DNA of 64,000 nt from Bradyrhizobium centrolobii (GCF_001641635.1 NZ_LUUB01000036.1:86603-150602), one strand, 5' to 3'. Counted from the first letter of the stretch, positions 24,134 through 34,900 are shown. Numbers and translations are program-made. Notes: generated from the letters alone by a model not told the origin.

Positions 24134-26983
24134 ATGAATCCCGTCAAAGAACTGGAAAAGCACGGACAAGCCGTCTGGCTGGACTTTCTGGCCCGCGGCT
24201 TCATCGCCAAGGGCGACCTGAAGCGGTTGATCGAGACCGACGGCCTCAAGGGAGTTACCTCCAACCCGTCGATCTTCGAGAAGGCGATCGGCAGCTCGGA
24301 CGAGTATGACGCCCCGATTGGCAAGGCGCTGAAGCGCGGCGACCGCACGGTGGCTGAATTGTTCGAGACCGTGGCGGTCGAGGACATCCAGAACGCCGCC
24401 GACGTGCTCCGCCCGGTCTATGACAGTCTCAAGGGCCATGACGGCTATGTCAGCCTCGAGGTCTCGCCCTACCTCGCGACGGACACCGCCGCCACCGTGG
24501 CCGAGGCGCGACACCTCTGGACGGAGGTCAATCGCAAAAACTTGATGGTCAAGGTGCCGGCAACGCCGGAGGGCCTGCCGGCCATCCAGCAGCTCATCGG
24601 CGAAGGCATCAGCATCAACATCACGCTGCTGTTCTCCAAGGCGGTCTACCTGGAGGTCGCGGAAGCCTATCTCGCCGGTCTCGAAAAATACGTCGCGGGC
24701 GGCGGCGATCCGTCGCATGTCGCGAGCGTCGCGAGCTTCTTCGTCAGCCGGATCGACACGATGGTCGACAAGCAGCTCGACGAGAAGATCGCCCGCGCCA
24801 ACGACCCCAGCGAAAAGGAGCGGCTCGCCGCGCTGAAGGGCAAGGTCGCGATCGCCAATGCCAAGCTCGCCTACCAGGACTACAAGCGTTTGTTCTCGGG
24901 GCCGCGGTGGGAAAAGCTCGCCGGGAAGGGCGCCAAGCCGCAGCGGATGCTGTGGGCGTCCACCGGCACCAAGAACAAGGACTACAGCGACGTCCTCTAT
25001 GTCGAGGAACTGATCGGCCCGAACACCATCAACACGATGCCGCCGGCCACGCTGGATGCGTTCCGCGACCACGGCAAACTCCGCGACAGCCTGGAGGAGA
25101 ATGTCGACGACGCGAGGGCCGTGCTGGAGGAGCTGGAACGCTCCGGCATCTCGCTCGATGCGATCACCGAAGAGCTCGTCAAGGACGGCGTGAAGCAGTT
25201 CGCCGATGCCGCCGACAAGCTCTACGGGGCGGTCGCCCACAAGCGCGCCACCGTGCTCGGGCCTGGGCTCGACCGCCAGCACTTGTCGCTCAGCGACGGG
25301 CTTGGCAAGGCCGTGGCCAAGAGCACCGAGGAGTGGCGGGCGTCAGCCAAAATCCGCAGGCTGTGGCAGCGTGACAAGTCGGTCTGGACCGGTGCGGACG
25401 AGAACAACTGGCTCGGCTGGCTCGACAGCGCGGCGAAGGCCGACGTCGCCGACTATGAGGACTATGCGAACCGCGTGAAGGGCCAGAAATTCTCCGACGC
25501 CGTGGTGCTCGGCATGGGCGGATCGAGCCTCGGGCCCGAGGTTCTGGCGGAAACATTCGCAAGGAAATCCGGCTTCCCGAAGCTGCACGTGCTGGATTCC
25601 ACCGATCCGGCGCAGGTGCGGGCGATGGAAGCCCGGATCGACATCGCCAACACCGTCTTCATCGTCTCCAGCAAATCCGGTGGCACCACCGAGCCGAACG
25701 CGATGAAGGATTACTTCCATGAGCGCGTCGCCGAAGCCGTCGGCCCGTCCGTCAGGACCGGCCATCGCTTCATCGCGGTGACCGATCCCGGCTCGTCGCT
25801 GGAGAAGGCGGCCAAGCAGCTCAGCTACGCCCGCATCTTCCACGGCGAGCCTTCGATCGGCGGACGCTATTCCGTGCTCTCGCCCTTCGGCCTCGTGCCG
25901 GCGGCGACCGCCGGCATCGACGTCAAGACCCTGATCAAGCATGCGCTCTCGATGGTGCGCTCCTGCGGACCGGACGTTCCGCCGCAGGAAAATCCGGGCG
26001 TTCAGCTTGGTCTCGCGATGGGCCTCGCCGGCCTCGAAGGCCGCGACAAGGTGACGATCCTGTCGTCGAAGAAGATCGCCGATTTCGGCGCCTGGGCCGA
26101 GCAGCTCATCGCGGAATCCACCGGCAAGGAAGGCAAGGGCCTGGTCCCGATCGACGGCGAGCCGCTCGGCGATCCGTCGCTGTACGGCAATGACCGCTTC
26201 TTCATCGACATCCGCACCGAGGGCGAGGCCGATGCCGGCCATGACGCGAAGCTCACCGCGCTCGAAGAGGCGGGCCATCCGGTGGTGCGCATCGTGATGA
26301 AGTCGATCGACCACCTCGGCCAGGAGTTCTTCCGCTTCGAGATGGCGACGGCGGTGGCCGGCAGCATCCTCGGCATCAACCCGTTCGACCAGCCGGACGT
26401 GGAGGCGGCCAAGATCAAGACCCGCGAATTGACGGCTTCCTTCGAGAAGACCGGCACGCTGCCGGCCGAACATCCTGTGGTCAGCACCGCGGAGGCCGAT
26501 CTCTACACCGACGAGGCCAACGCCGCGGCGCTGCGCGCCGCGGGTGCGAACGGCGATCTCACCTCCTGGCTCAAGGCGCATCTTTCCCGCTCCAACCATG
26601 GCGACTATGTCGCCCTGCTCGGCTACATCGCGCGCGACAAGGCCACCATCGACGCGCTCCAGGCGATGCGGCTCGAGGTACGCGAGAAGCGCCATATCGC
26701 CACCTGCGCCGAGTTCGGACCGCGCTTCCTGCACTCGACCGGGCAGGCCTACAAGGGCGGCCCCGACAGCGGCGTGTTCCTCCAGATCACCGCGGATGAT
26801 GCCAAGGATCTGCCGGTGCCAGGCCAGAAGGCCAGCTTCGGCGTCATCAAGGCGGCGCAGGCGCGCGGCGACTTCGAGGTGCTCACCGAGCGCGGCCGTC
26901 GTGCGCTCCGCGTACACCTGAAGGGCGGATTGAAGAAGGGCCTCGCAGCGCTGAACGCCGCGATCACACAAGCGCTGAACTGA
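24134..26983 (+). CDS. tal-pgi: Bifunctional transaldolase / glucose-6-phosphate isomerase
   Basis: A 949-residue fusion. Residues 1 to ~365 are transaldolase ([20 protein letters not shown]; the Schiff-base lysine in [33 protein letters not shown]). Residues ~380-949 are glucose-6-phosphate isomerase ([60 protein letters not shown]). The enzyme links fructose-6-phosphate to both the pentose phosphate and the Entner-Doudoroff entry steps encoded next. An internal GGAGAG precedes the ATG. gnd starts 13 bases after the stop. Confidence 0.94.
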   Translation: MNPVKELEKHGQAVWLDFLARGFIAKGDLKRLIETDGLKGVTSNPSIFEKAIGSSDEYDAPIGKALKRGDRTVAELFETVAVEDIQNAADVLRPVYDSLKGHDGYVSLEVSPYLATDTAATVAEARHLWTEVNRKNLMVKVPATPEGLPAIQQLIGEGISINITLLFSKAVYLEVAEAYLAGLEKYVAGGGDPSHVASVASFFVSRIDTMVDKQLDEKIARANDPSEKERLAALKGKVAIANAKLAYQDYKRLFSGPRWEKLAGKGAKPQRMLWASTGTKNKDYSDVLYVEELIGPNTINTMPPATLDAFRDHGKLRDSLEENVDDARAVLEELERSGISLDAITEELVKDGVKQFADAADKLYGAVAHKRATVLGPGLDRQHLSLSDGLGKAVAKSTEEWRASAKIRRLWQRDKSVWTGADENNWLGWLDSAAKADVADYEDYANRVKGQKFSDAVVLGMGGSSLGPEVLAETFARKSGFPKLHVLDSTDPAQVRAMEARIDIANTVFIVSSKSGGTTEPNAMKDYFHERVAEAVGPSVRTGHRFIAVTDPGSSLEKAAKQLSYARIFHGEPSIGGRYSVLSPFGLVPAATAGIDVKTLIKHALSMVRSCGPDVPPQENPGVQLGLAMGLAGLEGRDKVTILSSKKIADFGAWAEQLIAESTGKEGKGLVPIDGEPLGDPSLYGNDRFFIDIRTEGEADAGHDAKLTALEEAGHPVVRIVMKSIDHLGQEFFRFEMATAVAGSILGINPFDQPDVEAAKIKTRELTASFEKTGTLPAEHPVVSTAEADLYTDEANAAALRAAGANGDLTSWLKAHLSRSNHGDYVALLGYIARDKATIDALQAMRLEVREKRHIATCAEFGPRFLHSTGQAYKGGPDSGVFLQITADDAKDLPVPGQKASFGVIKAAQARGDFEVLTERGRRALRVHLKGGLKKGLAALNAAITQALN

Positions 26984-26996
26984 GAGGACTATTGAG

Positions 26997-27995
26997 ATGC
27001 AACTCGGCATGATCGGCCTTGGCCGGATGGGCGGCAACATCGTTCGCCGCCTGATGCGCGACGGCCATTCGACCGTCGTCTATGACAAGGACGCCAAGGC
27101 CGTCTCCGGCCTTGCCGGAGAAGGCGCACAAGGCGCGACGACGCTGGAAGAGTTCGTCGCGAAACTCGAGCGGCCGCGCACCGCCTGGGTGATGCTGCCG
27201 GCCGGCCGCATCACCGAAGCGACCATCGATACGCTCGCGAACGTGATGCAGGCCGATGACGTCATCATCGACGGCGGCAACACGTTCTGGCAGGACGACG
27301 TCCGCCGCGGCAAGGCGCTGAAGGCGCACGGCATCCACTATGTCGACGTCGGCACCTCCGGCGGCGTCTGGGGGCTCGACCGCGGCTATTGCATGATGAT
27401 CGGCGGCGACAAGGCCGTCGTCGACCGGCTCGACCCGATCTTCGCCGCACTGGCGCCCGGCGCCGGCGACATTCCGCGCACGCCGGGTCGCGAGGGCCGC
27501 GACCCCCGCATCGAGCGGGGCTATATCCATGCCGGTCCGGTCGGCGCCGGCCACTTCGTCAAGATGATCCACAACGGCATCGAATATGGCCTCATGCAGG
27601 CCTATGCCGAAGGCTTCGACATCCTCAAGAATGCCAGCATCGAGGCGCTGCCGGCGGATCACCGCTTCGACTTCGATCTCGCCGACATCGCCGAAGTCTG
27701 GCGTCGCGGCAGCGTGATCCCGTCCTGGCTGCTCGACCTGACCTCGACCGCGCTCGCCGACAGCCCGGCGCTGTCGGAATATTCCGGCTTCGTGGAGGAT
27801 TCCGGCGAGGGCCGCTGGACCGTGAATGCGGCGATCGACGAGGCGGTGCCGGCCGAAGTTTTGACCGCCGCCCTCTTCGCACGTTTCCGTTCCCGCAAGG
27901 AACACACCTTCGCCGAGAAAATTCTTTCCGCGATGCGGGCGGGCTTCGGCGGCCACAAGGAGCCGAAGCAGCCGGGCGCGTCAAAGCCGAAGTAA
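26997..27995 (+). CDS. gnd: 6-phosphogluconate dehydrogenase, decarboxylating (short, NAD-type)
   Basis: A 332-residue enzyme converting 6-phosphogluconate to ribulose-5-phosphate and CO2. The N-terminal Rossmann motif is [20 protein letters not shown]. The substrate-binding parts are [20 protein letters not shown] and [20 protein letters not shown], with the catalytic lysine in the latter. The length is that of the short YqeC/GndA group, which tends to use NAD+, rather than the ~470-residue E. coli enzyme. It lies between tal-pgi and zwf in the same operon. Confidence 0.93.
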   Translation: MQLGMIGLGRMGGNIVRRLMRDGHSTVVYDKDAKAVSGLAGEGAQGATTLEEFVAKLERPRTAWVMLPAGRITEATIDTLANVMQADDVIIDGGNTFWQDDVRRGKALKAHGIHYVDVGTSGGVWGLDRGYCMMIGGDKAVVDRLDPIFAALAPGAGDIPRTPGREGRDPRIERGYIHAGPVGAGHFVKMIHNGIEYGLMQAYAEGFDILKNASIEALPADHRFDFDLADIAEVWRRGSVIPSWLLDLTSTALADSPALSEYSGFVEDSGEGRWTVNAAIDEAVPAEVLTAALFARFRSRKEHTFAEKILSAMRAGFGGHKEPKQPGASKPK

Positions 27996-28023
27996 GACGT
28001 AACAAAACGAAGGCCCATCGTTC

Positions 28024-29535
28024 GTGACAAAAGACCCGCAACCGCAGCGCAAGCCGGAAAATTGCGCCTTCGTCATCTTCGGCGTCACCGGCGACCTCAC
28101 CCATCGGCTGGTGATCCCGTCGCTGTACAATCTCGCCGCCGGGAACCTGCTGCCGGAAAAATTCTGCGTCGTCGGCGTGGCCCGCAAGGGCATGTCGAAT
28201 GACGAATTGCGCGACAGCCTCCTGAAGGGCCTGCGCCAGTTCGCCACGCGTCCCGTGGACGATGTCGTCGCCCAGCAGCTCCTGCAATGCGTCACCTTCG
28301 TCGAGGCCGACGCGAAGGATCCGCCGTCCTTCGACCGCTTGCGCGAGCACCTCGACGCGCTCGAATGCGCGCGCGGCACGGGCGGCAACCGATTGTTCTA
28401 TATGGCGACGCCACCGGCCGCGTTCACGCCGACCGCGCGCGAGCTCGGCCGCACCGGATTGATGAAGGAGAACGGCGCCTGGCGGCGGCTCGTGATCGAA
28501 AAGCCGTTCGGCACCGATCTCGCATCCGCGCGCGCCCTGAACGCGGAGCTCCTGAAGATCATGGAGGAGCACCAGATCTACCGGATCGATCACTATCTCG
28601 GCAAGGAGACGGTGCAGAACATCATGGTGCTGCGCTTCGCCAACGGCATGTTCGAGCCGATCTGGAATCGCAACCATATCGACCACATCCAGATCACGGT
28701 GGAGGAGAAACTCGGCGTCGGCCATCGCGGCGGCTTCTACGACGCCACCGGCGCGCTGCGCGACATGGTGCCGAACCACCTGTTCCAGCTGATGTCGCTG
28801 GTCGCGATGGAGCCGCCGACCCGTTTCGACGCGCATTCCGTGCGCTCCGAGAAAGCCGAGGTTCTCTCGGCGATCCAAGAGCCGAGCGAAGAGGAGGCGT
28901 TGAGGAGATCGGTTCGCGCGCAATATCTCGGCGGCCGGATCGGGAACGAGGATATTCCAGACTATCGCAAGACCGAAGACGTCAAACCCGGCAGCACCAC
29001 CGAGACCTATGTCGCGCTCAAGCTCCTGATCGACAATTGGCGCTGGGCCGGTGTGCCCTTCTACTTGCGCACCGGCAAGGCGCTGGCCCACAAGCGCACC
29101 GAGGTCGCGATCAAGTTCAAGCAGGCGCCGCTGTCGATGTTTACTGGCACGGCAGTCGACCGCCTGTCGCAGAACTTCCTCACCATCGGCATTGCGCCGA
29201 CCGAGAGCATCGAATTGCAGTTCAACGCCAAGATTCCCGGACCGAGCGTGACGATCGACGGCGTCGAGATGAAGTTCCGCTACGGCGACTATTTCAAGGC
29301 CGATCCCAGCACCGGCTACGAGACGCTGATCTACGACTGCATGATCGGTGACAACATCCTGTTCCAGCGTGCCGATGGCGTCGAGGCCGGATGGCAGGCG
29401 GTGCAGCCGTTCCTCGACGCCTGGAAGAACGCCGGCACCAACGGCATCGAGACTTATCGTGCCGGCAGTGATGGTCCGGCCTGCGCCGACCAATTGCTGA
29501 GGCGCGACGGGCGAACTTGGCGGAAATATTCGTGA
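28024..29535 (+). CDS. zwf: Glucose-6-phosphate dehydrogenase
   Basis: A 503-residue enzyme starting at GTG, 28 bases after gnd. It oxidises glucose-6-phosphate to the lactone. The nucleotide site is FVIFGVTGDLTHRLVIPSLY, a variant of the usual GASGDL. The catalytic motif RIDHYLGKETVQNIMVLRFA with its His lies near residue 190. Its TGA overlaps, by one base, the ATG of a small following reading frame that resembles the end of 6-phosphogluconolactonase. Confidence 0.95.
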   Translation: MTKDPQPQRKPENCAFVIFGVTGDLTHRLVIPSLYNLAAGNLLPEKFCVVGVARKGMSNDELRDSLLKGLRQFATRPVDDVVAQQLLQCVTFVEADAKDPPSFDRLREHLDALECARGTGGNRLFYMATPPAAFTPTARELGRTGLMKENGAWRRLVIEKPFGTDLASARALNAELLKIMEEHQIYRIDHYLGKETVQNIMVLRFANGMFEPIWNRNHIDHIQITVEEKLGVGHRGGFYDATGALRDMVPNHLFQLMSLVAMEPPTRFDAHSVRSEKAEVLSAIQEPSEEEALRRSVRAQYLGGRIGNEDIPDYRKTEDVKPGSTTETYVALKLLIDNWRWAGVPFYLRTGKALAHKRTEVAIKFKQAPLSMFTGTAVDRLSQNFLTIGIAPTESIELQFNAKIPGPSVTIDGVEMKFRYGDYFKADPSTGYETLIYDCMIGDNILFQRADGVEAGWQAVQPFLDAWKNAGTNGIETYRAGSDGPACADQLLRRDGRTWRKYS

Positions 29536-29684
29536 TGGGTGCGGCGGGGCACGACAAGCAGGCGATCTTGACGCGCCTCCTCGATGGCGAGATTCTGCCG
29601 GCCGTGTGCGCGCGCTCGAATGGAGAGACCGTCTGGCTGGTCGACCAGGCCGCGCTTCCGGAGGGGATTCGTGGCGGGCGTTGA
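29535..29684 (+). pseudogene. 49-codon frame resembling the C-terminal end of 6-phosphogluconolactonase
   Basis: ATG overlaps the zwf stop (TGATG). The 49 residues read MGAAGHDKQAILTRLLDGEI then LPAVCARSNGETVWLVDQAA, which looks like the final strands of DevB/Pgl proteins (TGxxK, then LPA, then a VxWLVDxAA end). A full pgl gene, expected between zwf and gntK or edd, is missing, so this may be a remnant left by a deletion. It might still be translated by coupling to zwf. It overlaps gntK by 14 bases. The resemblance is by eye and modest. Confidence 0.4.
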
Positions 29685-30213
29685 AGCATCTTGTGCATTG
29701 ATCGTGATAGGCGTGTCGGGATCGGGGAAGAGTACGGTTGCGGAAGCGCTCGGCAGGCGGCTCGACTGGCGTTTTGAGGACGGCGACAGCTTCCATCCGC
29801 CGAGCAACGTCGCCAAGATGAGCGCCGGCCATCCGCTCACCGACGAGGACCGCTGGCCCTGGCTCAACGCCATCGCCGACGAGATCGCGCGGGTCTGCAA
29901 GGCCGGCGAACACGTCATCATCGCCTGCTCGGCGCTGAAGCACACTTATCGCGACGTGCTGTTACGTGGACGCGATGACGTCCGGTTCGTCTTCCTGAAG
30001 GGCACGCAGGAACTGATCGCCGACCGGCTCGCCCATCGCAAGGGTCACTTCATGCCGCCCGAACTGCTCACCAGCCAGTTCAGGACGCTGGAGCCGCCGG
30101 GGGCGAGCGAACACGTGATCACGGTCTCGATCGACGAGTCCGTCGAGGCGATCGTCGAGGACATCCTGCAGCAATTGAAATTCGACGGCGAGAAGCACGA
30201 GGCCATGTCATGA
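29671..30213 (+). CDS. gntK: Gluconokinase
   Basis: A 180-residue kinase that phosphorylates gluconate to 6-phosphogluconate. The P-loop is VIGVSGSGKSTVAEALGRRL near residue 17. GDSFHPPSNVAKMSAGHPLT and DRWPWLNAIADEI are diagnostic, as is IACSALKHTYRDVLLRG. The GTG start at 29671 is chosen because GGAGGGG ends four bases before it; a longer frame exists upstream but lacks a ribosome site. It would channel gluconate, for instance from PQQ-glucose dehydrogenase, into the pathway served by gnd. It overlaps the next gene by four bases. Confidence 0.93.
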   Translation: MAGVEASCALIVIGVSGSGKSTVAEALGRRLDWRFEDGDSFHPPSNVAKMSAGHPLTDEDRWPWLNAIADEIARVCKAGEHVIIACSALKHTYRDVLLRGRDDVRFVFLKGTQELIADRLAHRKGHFMPPELLTSQFRTLEPPGASEHVITVSIDESVEAIVEDILQQLKFDGEKHEAMS

Positions 30214-31022
30214 CGTCCATCTCACTCGTGGTCTCCGACGTCGACGGAACGTTGCTGACCAAGGACAAGACGCTGACCGACCGCGCCAGGGCCGCGGTGC
30301 AGCGGCTGCACAAGGCCGGCATCGGCTTCACCATCACCTCGAGCCGCCCCGCGATCGGCATGCGCTTCCTGGTCGAGCCATTGTCGATCACCCTGCCGGT
30401 CGGCCCGTTCAACGGCTCCTCGATCATCGATCCGCAGATGAGTCCGGTCGAGCAGCATCTGATCCCGAAGGCGGCAGCCGAGCGCTGCCTGCAGATCCTT
30501 GGGGAGTTCGGCGCGGACATCTGGGTCTTCACCGCCGACAAATGGCTGATCGACAATCCCAATGGCAGCTACGTCGCGCATGAGCAGCACACCATCCGCG
30601 CCGATCCGACCATCGTGCCGGATTTTGCGCCCTATCTCGCGAGCGCCTGCAAGATCGTCGGCGCGAGCACCGATGCGCCGGGCCTGGAGGCCTGCGAAAA
30701 GGTGATGCAGGAGGCGCTCGGCCGCGAGGCGACCGCCGTGCGTTCCCAGACCTACTATCTCGACATCACGCCGCCCGGCTTCAACAAGGGCACCTTCGTG
30801 CAGGCGATGGCGCGGCGTCTCGGCATCGCGACCGATGCGGTCGCCACCATCGGCGACATGCAGAACGATCTCGCGATGTTCCGCGTCAGCGGCCTTTCGG
30901 TCGCCATGGGCAATGCCGCTGACAACGTCAAGCAGCAGGCAATGCACGTGACCGCCAGCAACGAGCAGGACGGTTTTGCCGAGGCGATCGAGATGATTTT
31001 GAAGCGGAACGGGGCCGGCTAA
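30210..31022 (+). CDS. Cof-type HAD-IIB phosphatase
   Basis: A 270-residue hydrolase. Motif I is VVSDVDGTLL with the nucleophile and acid Asp, motif II is FTITSSRP, and motif IV is ATIGDMQNDLAMF. A C2-type cap lies between residues ~80 and 190. Cof-like enzymes dephosphorylate sugar phosphates or cofactors, and its place behind gntK (ATGA overlap) suggests a sugar phosphate. It is the last gene of the tal-pgi operon and faces the GH15 gene. Confidence 0.9.
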   Translation: MTSISLVVSDVDGTLLTKDKTLTDRARAAVQRLHKAGIGFTITSSRPAIGMRFLVEPLSITLPVGPFNGSSIIDPQMSPVEQHLIPKAAAERCLQILGEFGADIWVFTADKWLIDNPNGSYVAHEQHTIRADPTIVPDFAPYLASACKIVGASTDAPGLEACEKVMQEALGREATAVRSQTYYLDITPPGFNKGTFVQAMARRLGIATDAVATIGDMQNDLAMFRVSGLSVAMGNAADNVKQQAMHVTASNEQDGFAEAIEMILKRNGAG

Positions 31023-31027
31023 GACCG

Positions 31028-32830
31028 TCACTGCGACCGCTGCACCGCCGGCTTCTCGCTTTCCTGCCGCGCCGCCGACAGGTTGTGCGCGGTGTTGATC
31101 AGGGCGATGTGGGTCAGCGCCTGCGGGAAATTTCCGGTCTGGCGGCGCGCTCCGGAATCGTATTCTTCGGCCAACAGCCCCACGTCGTTGGCGACCGCGA
31201 CCACCCGGTCGAACAGCACCTGCGCCTTGTCGAGATCGCCCGACAGCACACAGGCGTCGGCGAGCCAGAGGCTGCAGGCGAGAAACGCGCCTTCGATCGG
31301 CTGCTGCTCCTCCGACACTTCGCGCGGGTCGTGCCGCAGCACGAAGCCGTCCCGCATCAGGCATTTTTCGACGGCTGCGATGGTGCCGCGGATGCGCGGA
31401 TCCGACGCCGGCAGGAAGCCGACCGCGGGCAGCAGCAGCACGCTGGCATCGAGCAGCTTCGAGCCGTAGGATTCGACAAAAGCATTCTCGCCTGGGTCGA
31501 AGCCCATGTTGCAGACATCGCGATGGATGGCTTCGCGCAAGGTGCGCCAATGCAGAAGCGGCGCCTTGAAGCCGAACGTCTCGGCGCTCTTGATGCCCCG
31601 GTCGAAGGCGACCCAGGTCATCACCTTGGAGAAGACGTAGTGCCTGGGCTGCCCGCGCCGCTCCCATATGCCGTGATCGGGCTGGTCCCAGACCTCGGCG
31701 AGGTGATTGAGCACGGCACATTCCAGCGCCCAGCTCTCGTCGTCGAGCTTCAGCTTGGCCATGCGCGACTGGTGGAACGCGTCGATCAGCTCGCCATAGA
31801 CGTCGAGTTGGAGCTGCGCATGTGCGGCATTGCCGACGCGTACCGGCTTCGCGCCTTCGTAGCCGTCGAGCCAGCCGGCCTCCCATTCGAGCAGCCGCCT
31901 TTGGCCCCAGATGCCATACATGATCTGCACGTTCGGGGGCGCGCCGGCCGCCGCACGCAGCAGCCAGTTGTGCCAGGCCGAGGCTTCCTCGGTATAGCCA
32001 GAGTTCATCAGCGCGAGCAGCGTGAAGGTGGCATCGCGCAGCCAGCAGAAGCGATAGTCCCAGTTCCGCATCCCGCCGAGCTTTTCCGGCAATGAGGTGG
32101 TCGGCGCCGCGACGATGCCGCCGGTCGGATCGAAGGTCAGCGCCTTCAGCGTGATCAGCGAGCGGATGATGAGATCGTGATACTGGCCATCCCGGATGCA
32201 GTGGCTGCACCAGTCCTTCCAGAACGCCTCGGTCTCCGCGAGCGCGATCTTCGGGTCGATCGGCTTGGGGGGCGCGAGATGCGAGGGGCCGTAGGTCAGC
32301 ACGAAGGGCACGGTCTCGCCGGCCTTCACGTCGAATTCGGCGACCGTCGTCAGATCCTTGCCCCTCGTCTCGACCGGCGTGCGCAGCACCGTCATGTCCT
32401 GTCCGCAGATCGCGAGCCGTGCGCCGTCCTCGGTTCGCCGTACCCAGGGGATGTCGGCGCCGAAGCCGAAGCGGATCACGAGTTCCATCCGCATCTTCAC
32501 CGAGCCGCTGACGCCGCGCACCAGCCGCACGATGTCGGACGCCTTGCCGCGCGGCGGCATGAAATCGACCAGCGCGACGGTGCCGTTCTCGGTATCGAAA
32601 CATGTCTCGAGGATCAGCGTGTCGCCGAGGTAACGACGCGAGGTGCGCGTGACGGAATCATTCGGCGCGATCAGCCAGCGACCGTTCCTGTGCGTACCGA
32701 GGATCGCGGCAAAGCAGGCGTCGGAATCGAAGGCCGGCCAGCACAGCCAGTCGATCGAGCCGTTGCGGCCCACCAGCGCCGCAGTCTCGCAGTCGCCAAT
32801 CAGCGCGTAATCCTCGATCCTCTCTGACAC
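31028..32830 (-). CDS. Glycoside hydrolase family 15 (glucoamylase/trehalase-like)
   Basis: A 600-residue protein of the bacterial GH15 group. The N-terminal beta domain begins YALIGDCETAALVGRNGSID followed by WLCWPAFDSDACFAAILG. The (alpha/alpha)6 barrel holds GGMRNWDYRFCWLRDATFTL and a later PDHGIWERRGQPRHYVFSKV, where the catalytic glutamates are expected. Members hydrolyse terminal glucose from alpha-glucans or split trehalose; which one cannot be decided. It lies 30 bases after malQ in the same leftward operon. Confidence 0.88.
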   Translation of the reverse strand: MSERIEDYALIGDCETAALVGRNGSIDWLCWPAFDSDACFAAILGTHRNGRWLIAPNDSVTRTSRRYLGDTLILETCFDTENGTVALVDFMPPRGKASDIVRLVRGVSGSVKMRMELVIRFGFGADIPWVRRTEDGARLAICGQDMTVLRTPVETRGKDLTTVAEFDVKAGETVPFVLTYGPSHLAPPKPIDPKIALAETEAFWKDWCSHCIRDGQYHDLIIRSLITLKALTFDPTGGIVAAPTTSLPEKLGGMRNWDYRFCWLRDATFTLLALMNSGYTEEASAWHNWLLRAAAGAPPNVQIMYGIWGQRRLLEWEAGWLDGYEGAKPVRVGNAAHAQLQLDVYGELIDAFHQSRMAKLKLDDESWALECAVLNHLAEVWDQPDHGIWERRGQPRHYVFSKVMTWVAFDRGIKSAETFGFKAPLLHWRTLREAIHRDVCNMGFDPGENAFVESYGSKLLDASVLLLPAVGFLPASDPRIRGTIAAVEKCLMRDGFVLRHDPREVSEEQQPIEGAFLACSLWLADACVLSGDLDKAQVLFDRVVAVANDVGLLAEEYDSGARRQTGNFPQALTHIALINTAHNLSAARQESEKPAVQRSQ

Positions 32831-32860
32831 TTCGTTGCTTCCTTGCGAAGCGACTGGAAC

Positions 32861-34822
32861 TCAACTCCCGCCTGCGGACGAACGTTCCCGCGTAGCCGCC
32901 TTCAAGGCCGCCCGATCGACGCGCGAGGCAATCCTGTCGAGCGCGACCGGCAGCCGCTGGCGCCAGTTCGGATGCTCGTCGATCGTGCCGGGAATATTGG
33001 GCTGGTCGATCACGCCGAGCAGATCTTCCAGCGAGATCGCCAGAAGCCGCGACGGTGTGCGCGACAGGAGGGCGAGCACAGAATAGAGATCGTTGGCGTT
33101 AATGCCGTTGAAGCGCAGGATCTCGTCGAGCATGCCGAGCGCACGCCAGCGCGCCTCGTCGTTCTCGCCCGGGTCGATCCCGAGCGAGTGCTTCATCTTG
33201 AGGTCGCTGAAGGAGCGCCAGCCGGCATAGGTGCAGAGATCGTGCGTGTTCAGCGTGACCAGCGCGTTGGGCCGGTAGTGGTCGATATTGCGGAACCGGC
33301 CGGCCTCGTCGCGCTCGAACATCATGACGAGATAGGACCAGATGCCCCAATCCTGCATGGTCTCGCGGAAACCCTCCGGCACGGTGCCGAGATCCTCGCC
33401 GATCACGATGCATTTGTGCTTGGCGCTCTCGCGCGCCACCGCTGCAAGCAGCGCCTCGAACGGCATCTGCACATAGGCGCCGTTGTCGGGCTTGAAACCG
33501 CGCGGCACCAGATAGAGCCGCTTCAGCCCGAGCACGTGATCGAGCCGGATCGCGCCGGCATGGCGCATCGAGGCCGCCAGCATCGCGGCGAACGGCACGA
33601 AGGACTGCGCCTCCAGGCCGCCGGCATTGAAACCCGCGAGGCCCCAATCCTGCCCCACGGTGTTGAGCACGTCGGGCGGCGCACCGACGGCGAGATGGCG
33701 GGAAATCGCCATCTGCTCGTTCCAGGCATCGAACCCGTTGGACTGCACGCCGACGGCGACGTCGAGATAAAGCCCGACCTTCATGCCGAGCTGGGATGCA
33801 AGCAGCTTGGCGGCCTGCAACTGCGTCTCGGCGGTCCATTGCGCGAATTCGACGAACTCGACCTCGCGCCTGTCAGGACCGCTGCGCAGCTCGGCGAGCT
33901 TCGTCTCGTCGGGCTGCTGCCATTCCCGCGGCCATTCCCACCAGGGCCCGGCAAAGCGATGCCGCAGTACCTCGAAACAGGCGAAGCGCGATAACAACGG
34001 CGCGCGTTCGGTGCGGAATGCGGCAAATTCCTGACGCCGCGTCTCGCTCGCCTTGGTCACGAAACTGTCAAAGGCGGCGCGCAGGCCGCGCCATTTCAGC
34101 GCCGCCATATCGGCATAGCGGACGCGATCCCCTTCGCGCAGCTGCGCGGCGGTCGCGGCGGCGTCGGGGACGAGGTTGGCGGAGAATTCCGGGATCGCCT
34201 CGACGTCGATATAGAGCGGATTGAGGAATAGCCGGCTGTTCGGCGAATAGGGACTGCAATCCCTCGGATGGTCGTCGAACAGCACGTGCAGCGGATTGAG
34301 CCCGACGCCGTCGGCGCCGAGCTGCCGGGCGAGCCGGACGAGATCGGCAAGATCGGTGAAATCGCCGATGCCCCAGTTGCGATCGGAGCGGACGCCGTAG
34401 AGTTGCACCGCGAGCAACCAGCCGCGGTGGAAATCGCCGCCAAAGGCGCGCTCGGGTGCCACGATCATCGGCGCCTCTTCCGTCACGCCCTCAGCATCGG
34501 TCAGTGTCAGCCGGTGGTAACCGAGCGGAAGGCCGGCGGGCCAGGCAATCACCGGCTCACGCGTTTCACCTTGCGCAATCACATTGAAGTTGCCGGTGAT
34601 TTTCCACCGGAGTGGCGGCGCGCCGGTTGCCGCCAATTCGGTGCGTGCATTCGCCAGGGCGCGAACCACGACCGGCCCGCTCACGAAGCGATAAACCCGC
34701 TTCTCCGGGAGGGCGTCGAGGATGGATTTCAGGGCCTCGGGCGCGGTGACCCGCAGCTTTCCCAGGGCGTCGATGAATTCGGACTGGACGCCCTTGATTT
34801 CCGCTTGAGCTAAAAGATCCAT
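32861..34822 (-). CDS. malQ: 4-alpha-glucanotransferase (amylomaltase)
   Basis: A 653-residue GH77 enzyme that moves alpha-1,4-glucan segments to glucose or maltodextrins. Recognisable parts are GWLLAVQLYGVRSDRNWGIG, VGLNPLHVLFDDHPRDCSPY, RLDHVLGLKRLYLVPRGFKP with the nucleophile Asp, and IGEDLGTVPEGF with the acid Glu; THDLCTYAGW carries the third carboxylate. The ATG at 34822 is used; a start at 34840 would add six residues. It diverges from the GlgE-like operon, and the 205-base gap contains two outward GGAAC boxes. Confidence 0.93.
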   Translation of the reverse strand: MDLLAQAEIKGVQSEFIDALGKLRVTAPEALKSILDALPEKRVYRFVSGPVVVRALANARTELAATGAPPLRWKITGNFNVIAQGETREPVIAWPAGLPLGYHRLTLTDAEGVTEEAPMIVAPERAFGGDFHRGWLLAVQLYGVRSDRNWGIGDFTDLADLVRLARQLGADGVGLNPLHVLFDDHPRDCSPYSPNSRLFLNPLYIDVEAIPEFSANLVPDAAATAAQLREGDRVRYADMAALKWRGLRAAFDSFVTKASETRRQEFAAFRTERAPLLSRFACFEVLRHRFAGPWWEWPREWQQPDETKLAELRSGPDRREVEFVEFAQWTAETQLQAAKLLASQLGMKVGLYLDVAVGVQSNGFDAWNEQMAISRHLAVGAPPDVLNTVGQDWGLAGFNAGGLEAQSFVPFAAMLAASMRHAGAIRLDHVLGLKRLYLVPRGFKPDNGAYVQMPFEALLAAVARESAKHKCIVIGEDLGTVPEGFRETMQDWGIWSYLVMMFERDEAGRFRNIDHYRPNALVTLNTHDLCTYAGWRSFSDLKMKHSLGIDPGENDEARWRALGMLDEILRFNGINANDLYSVLALLSRTPSRLLAISLEDLLGVIDQPNIPGTIDEHPNWRQRLPVALDRIASRVDRAALKAATRERSSAGGS

Positions 34823-34900
34823 TCGGCACGCAGCTTGCACGCCACCCTTTTGCCGGGGGCATCGATTTTAATGAGGGGACGGAAGACGTTAGCCAGGGGT

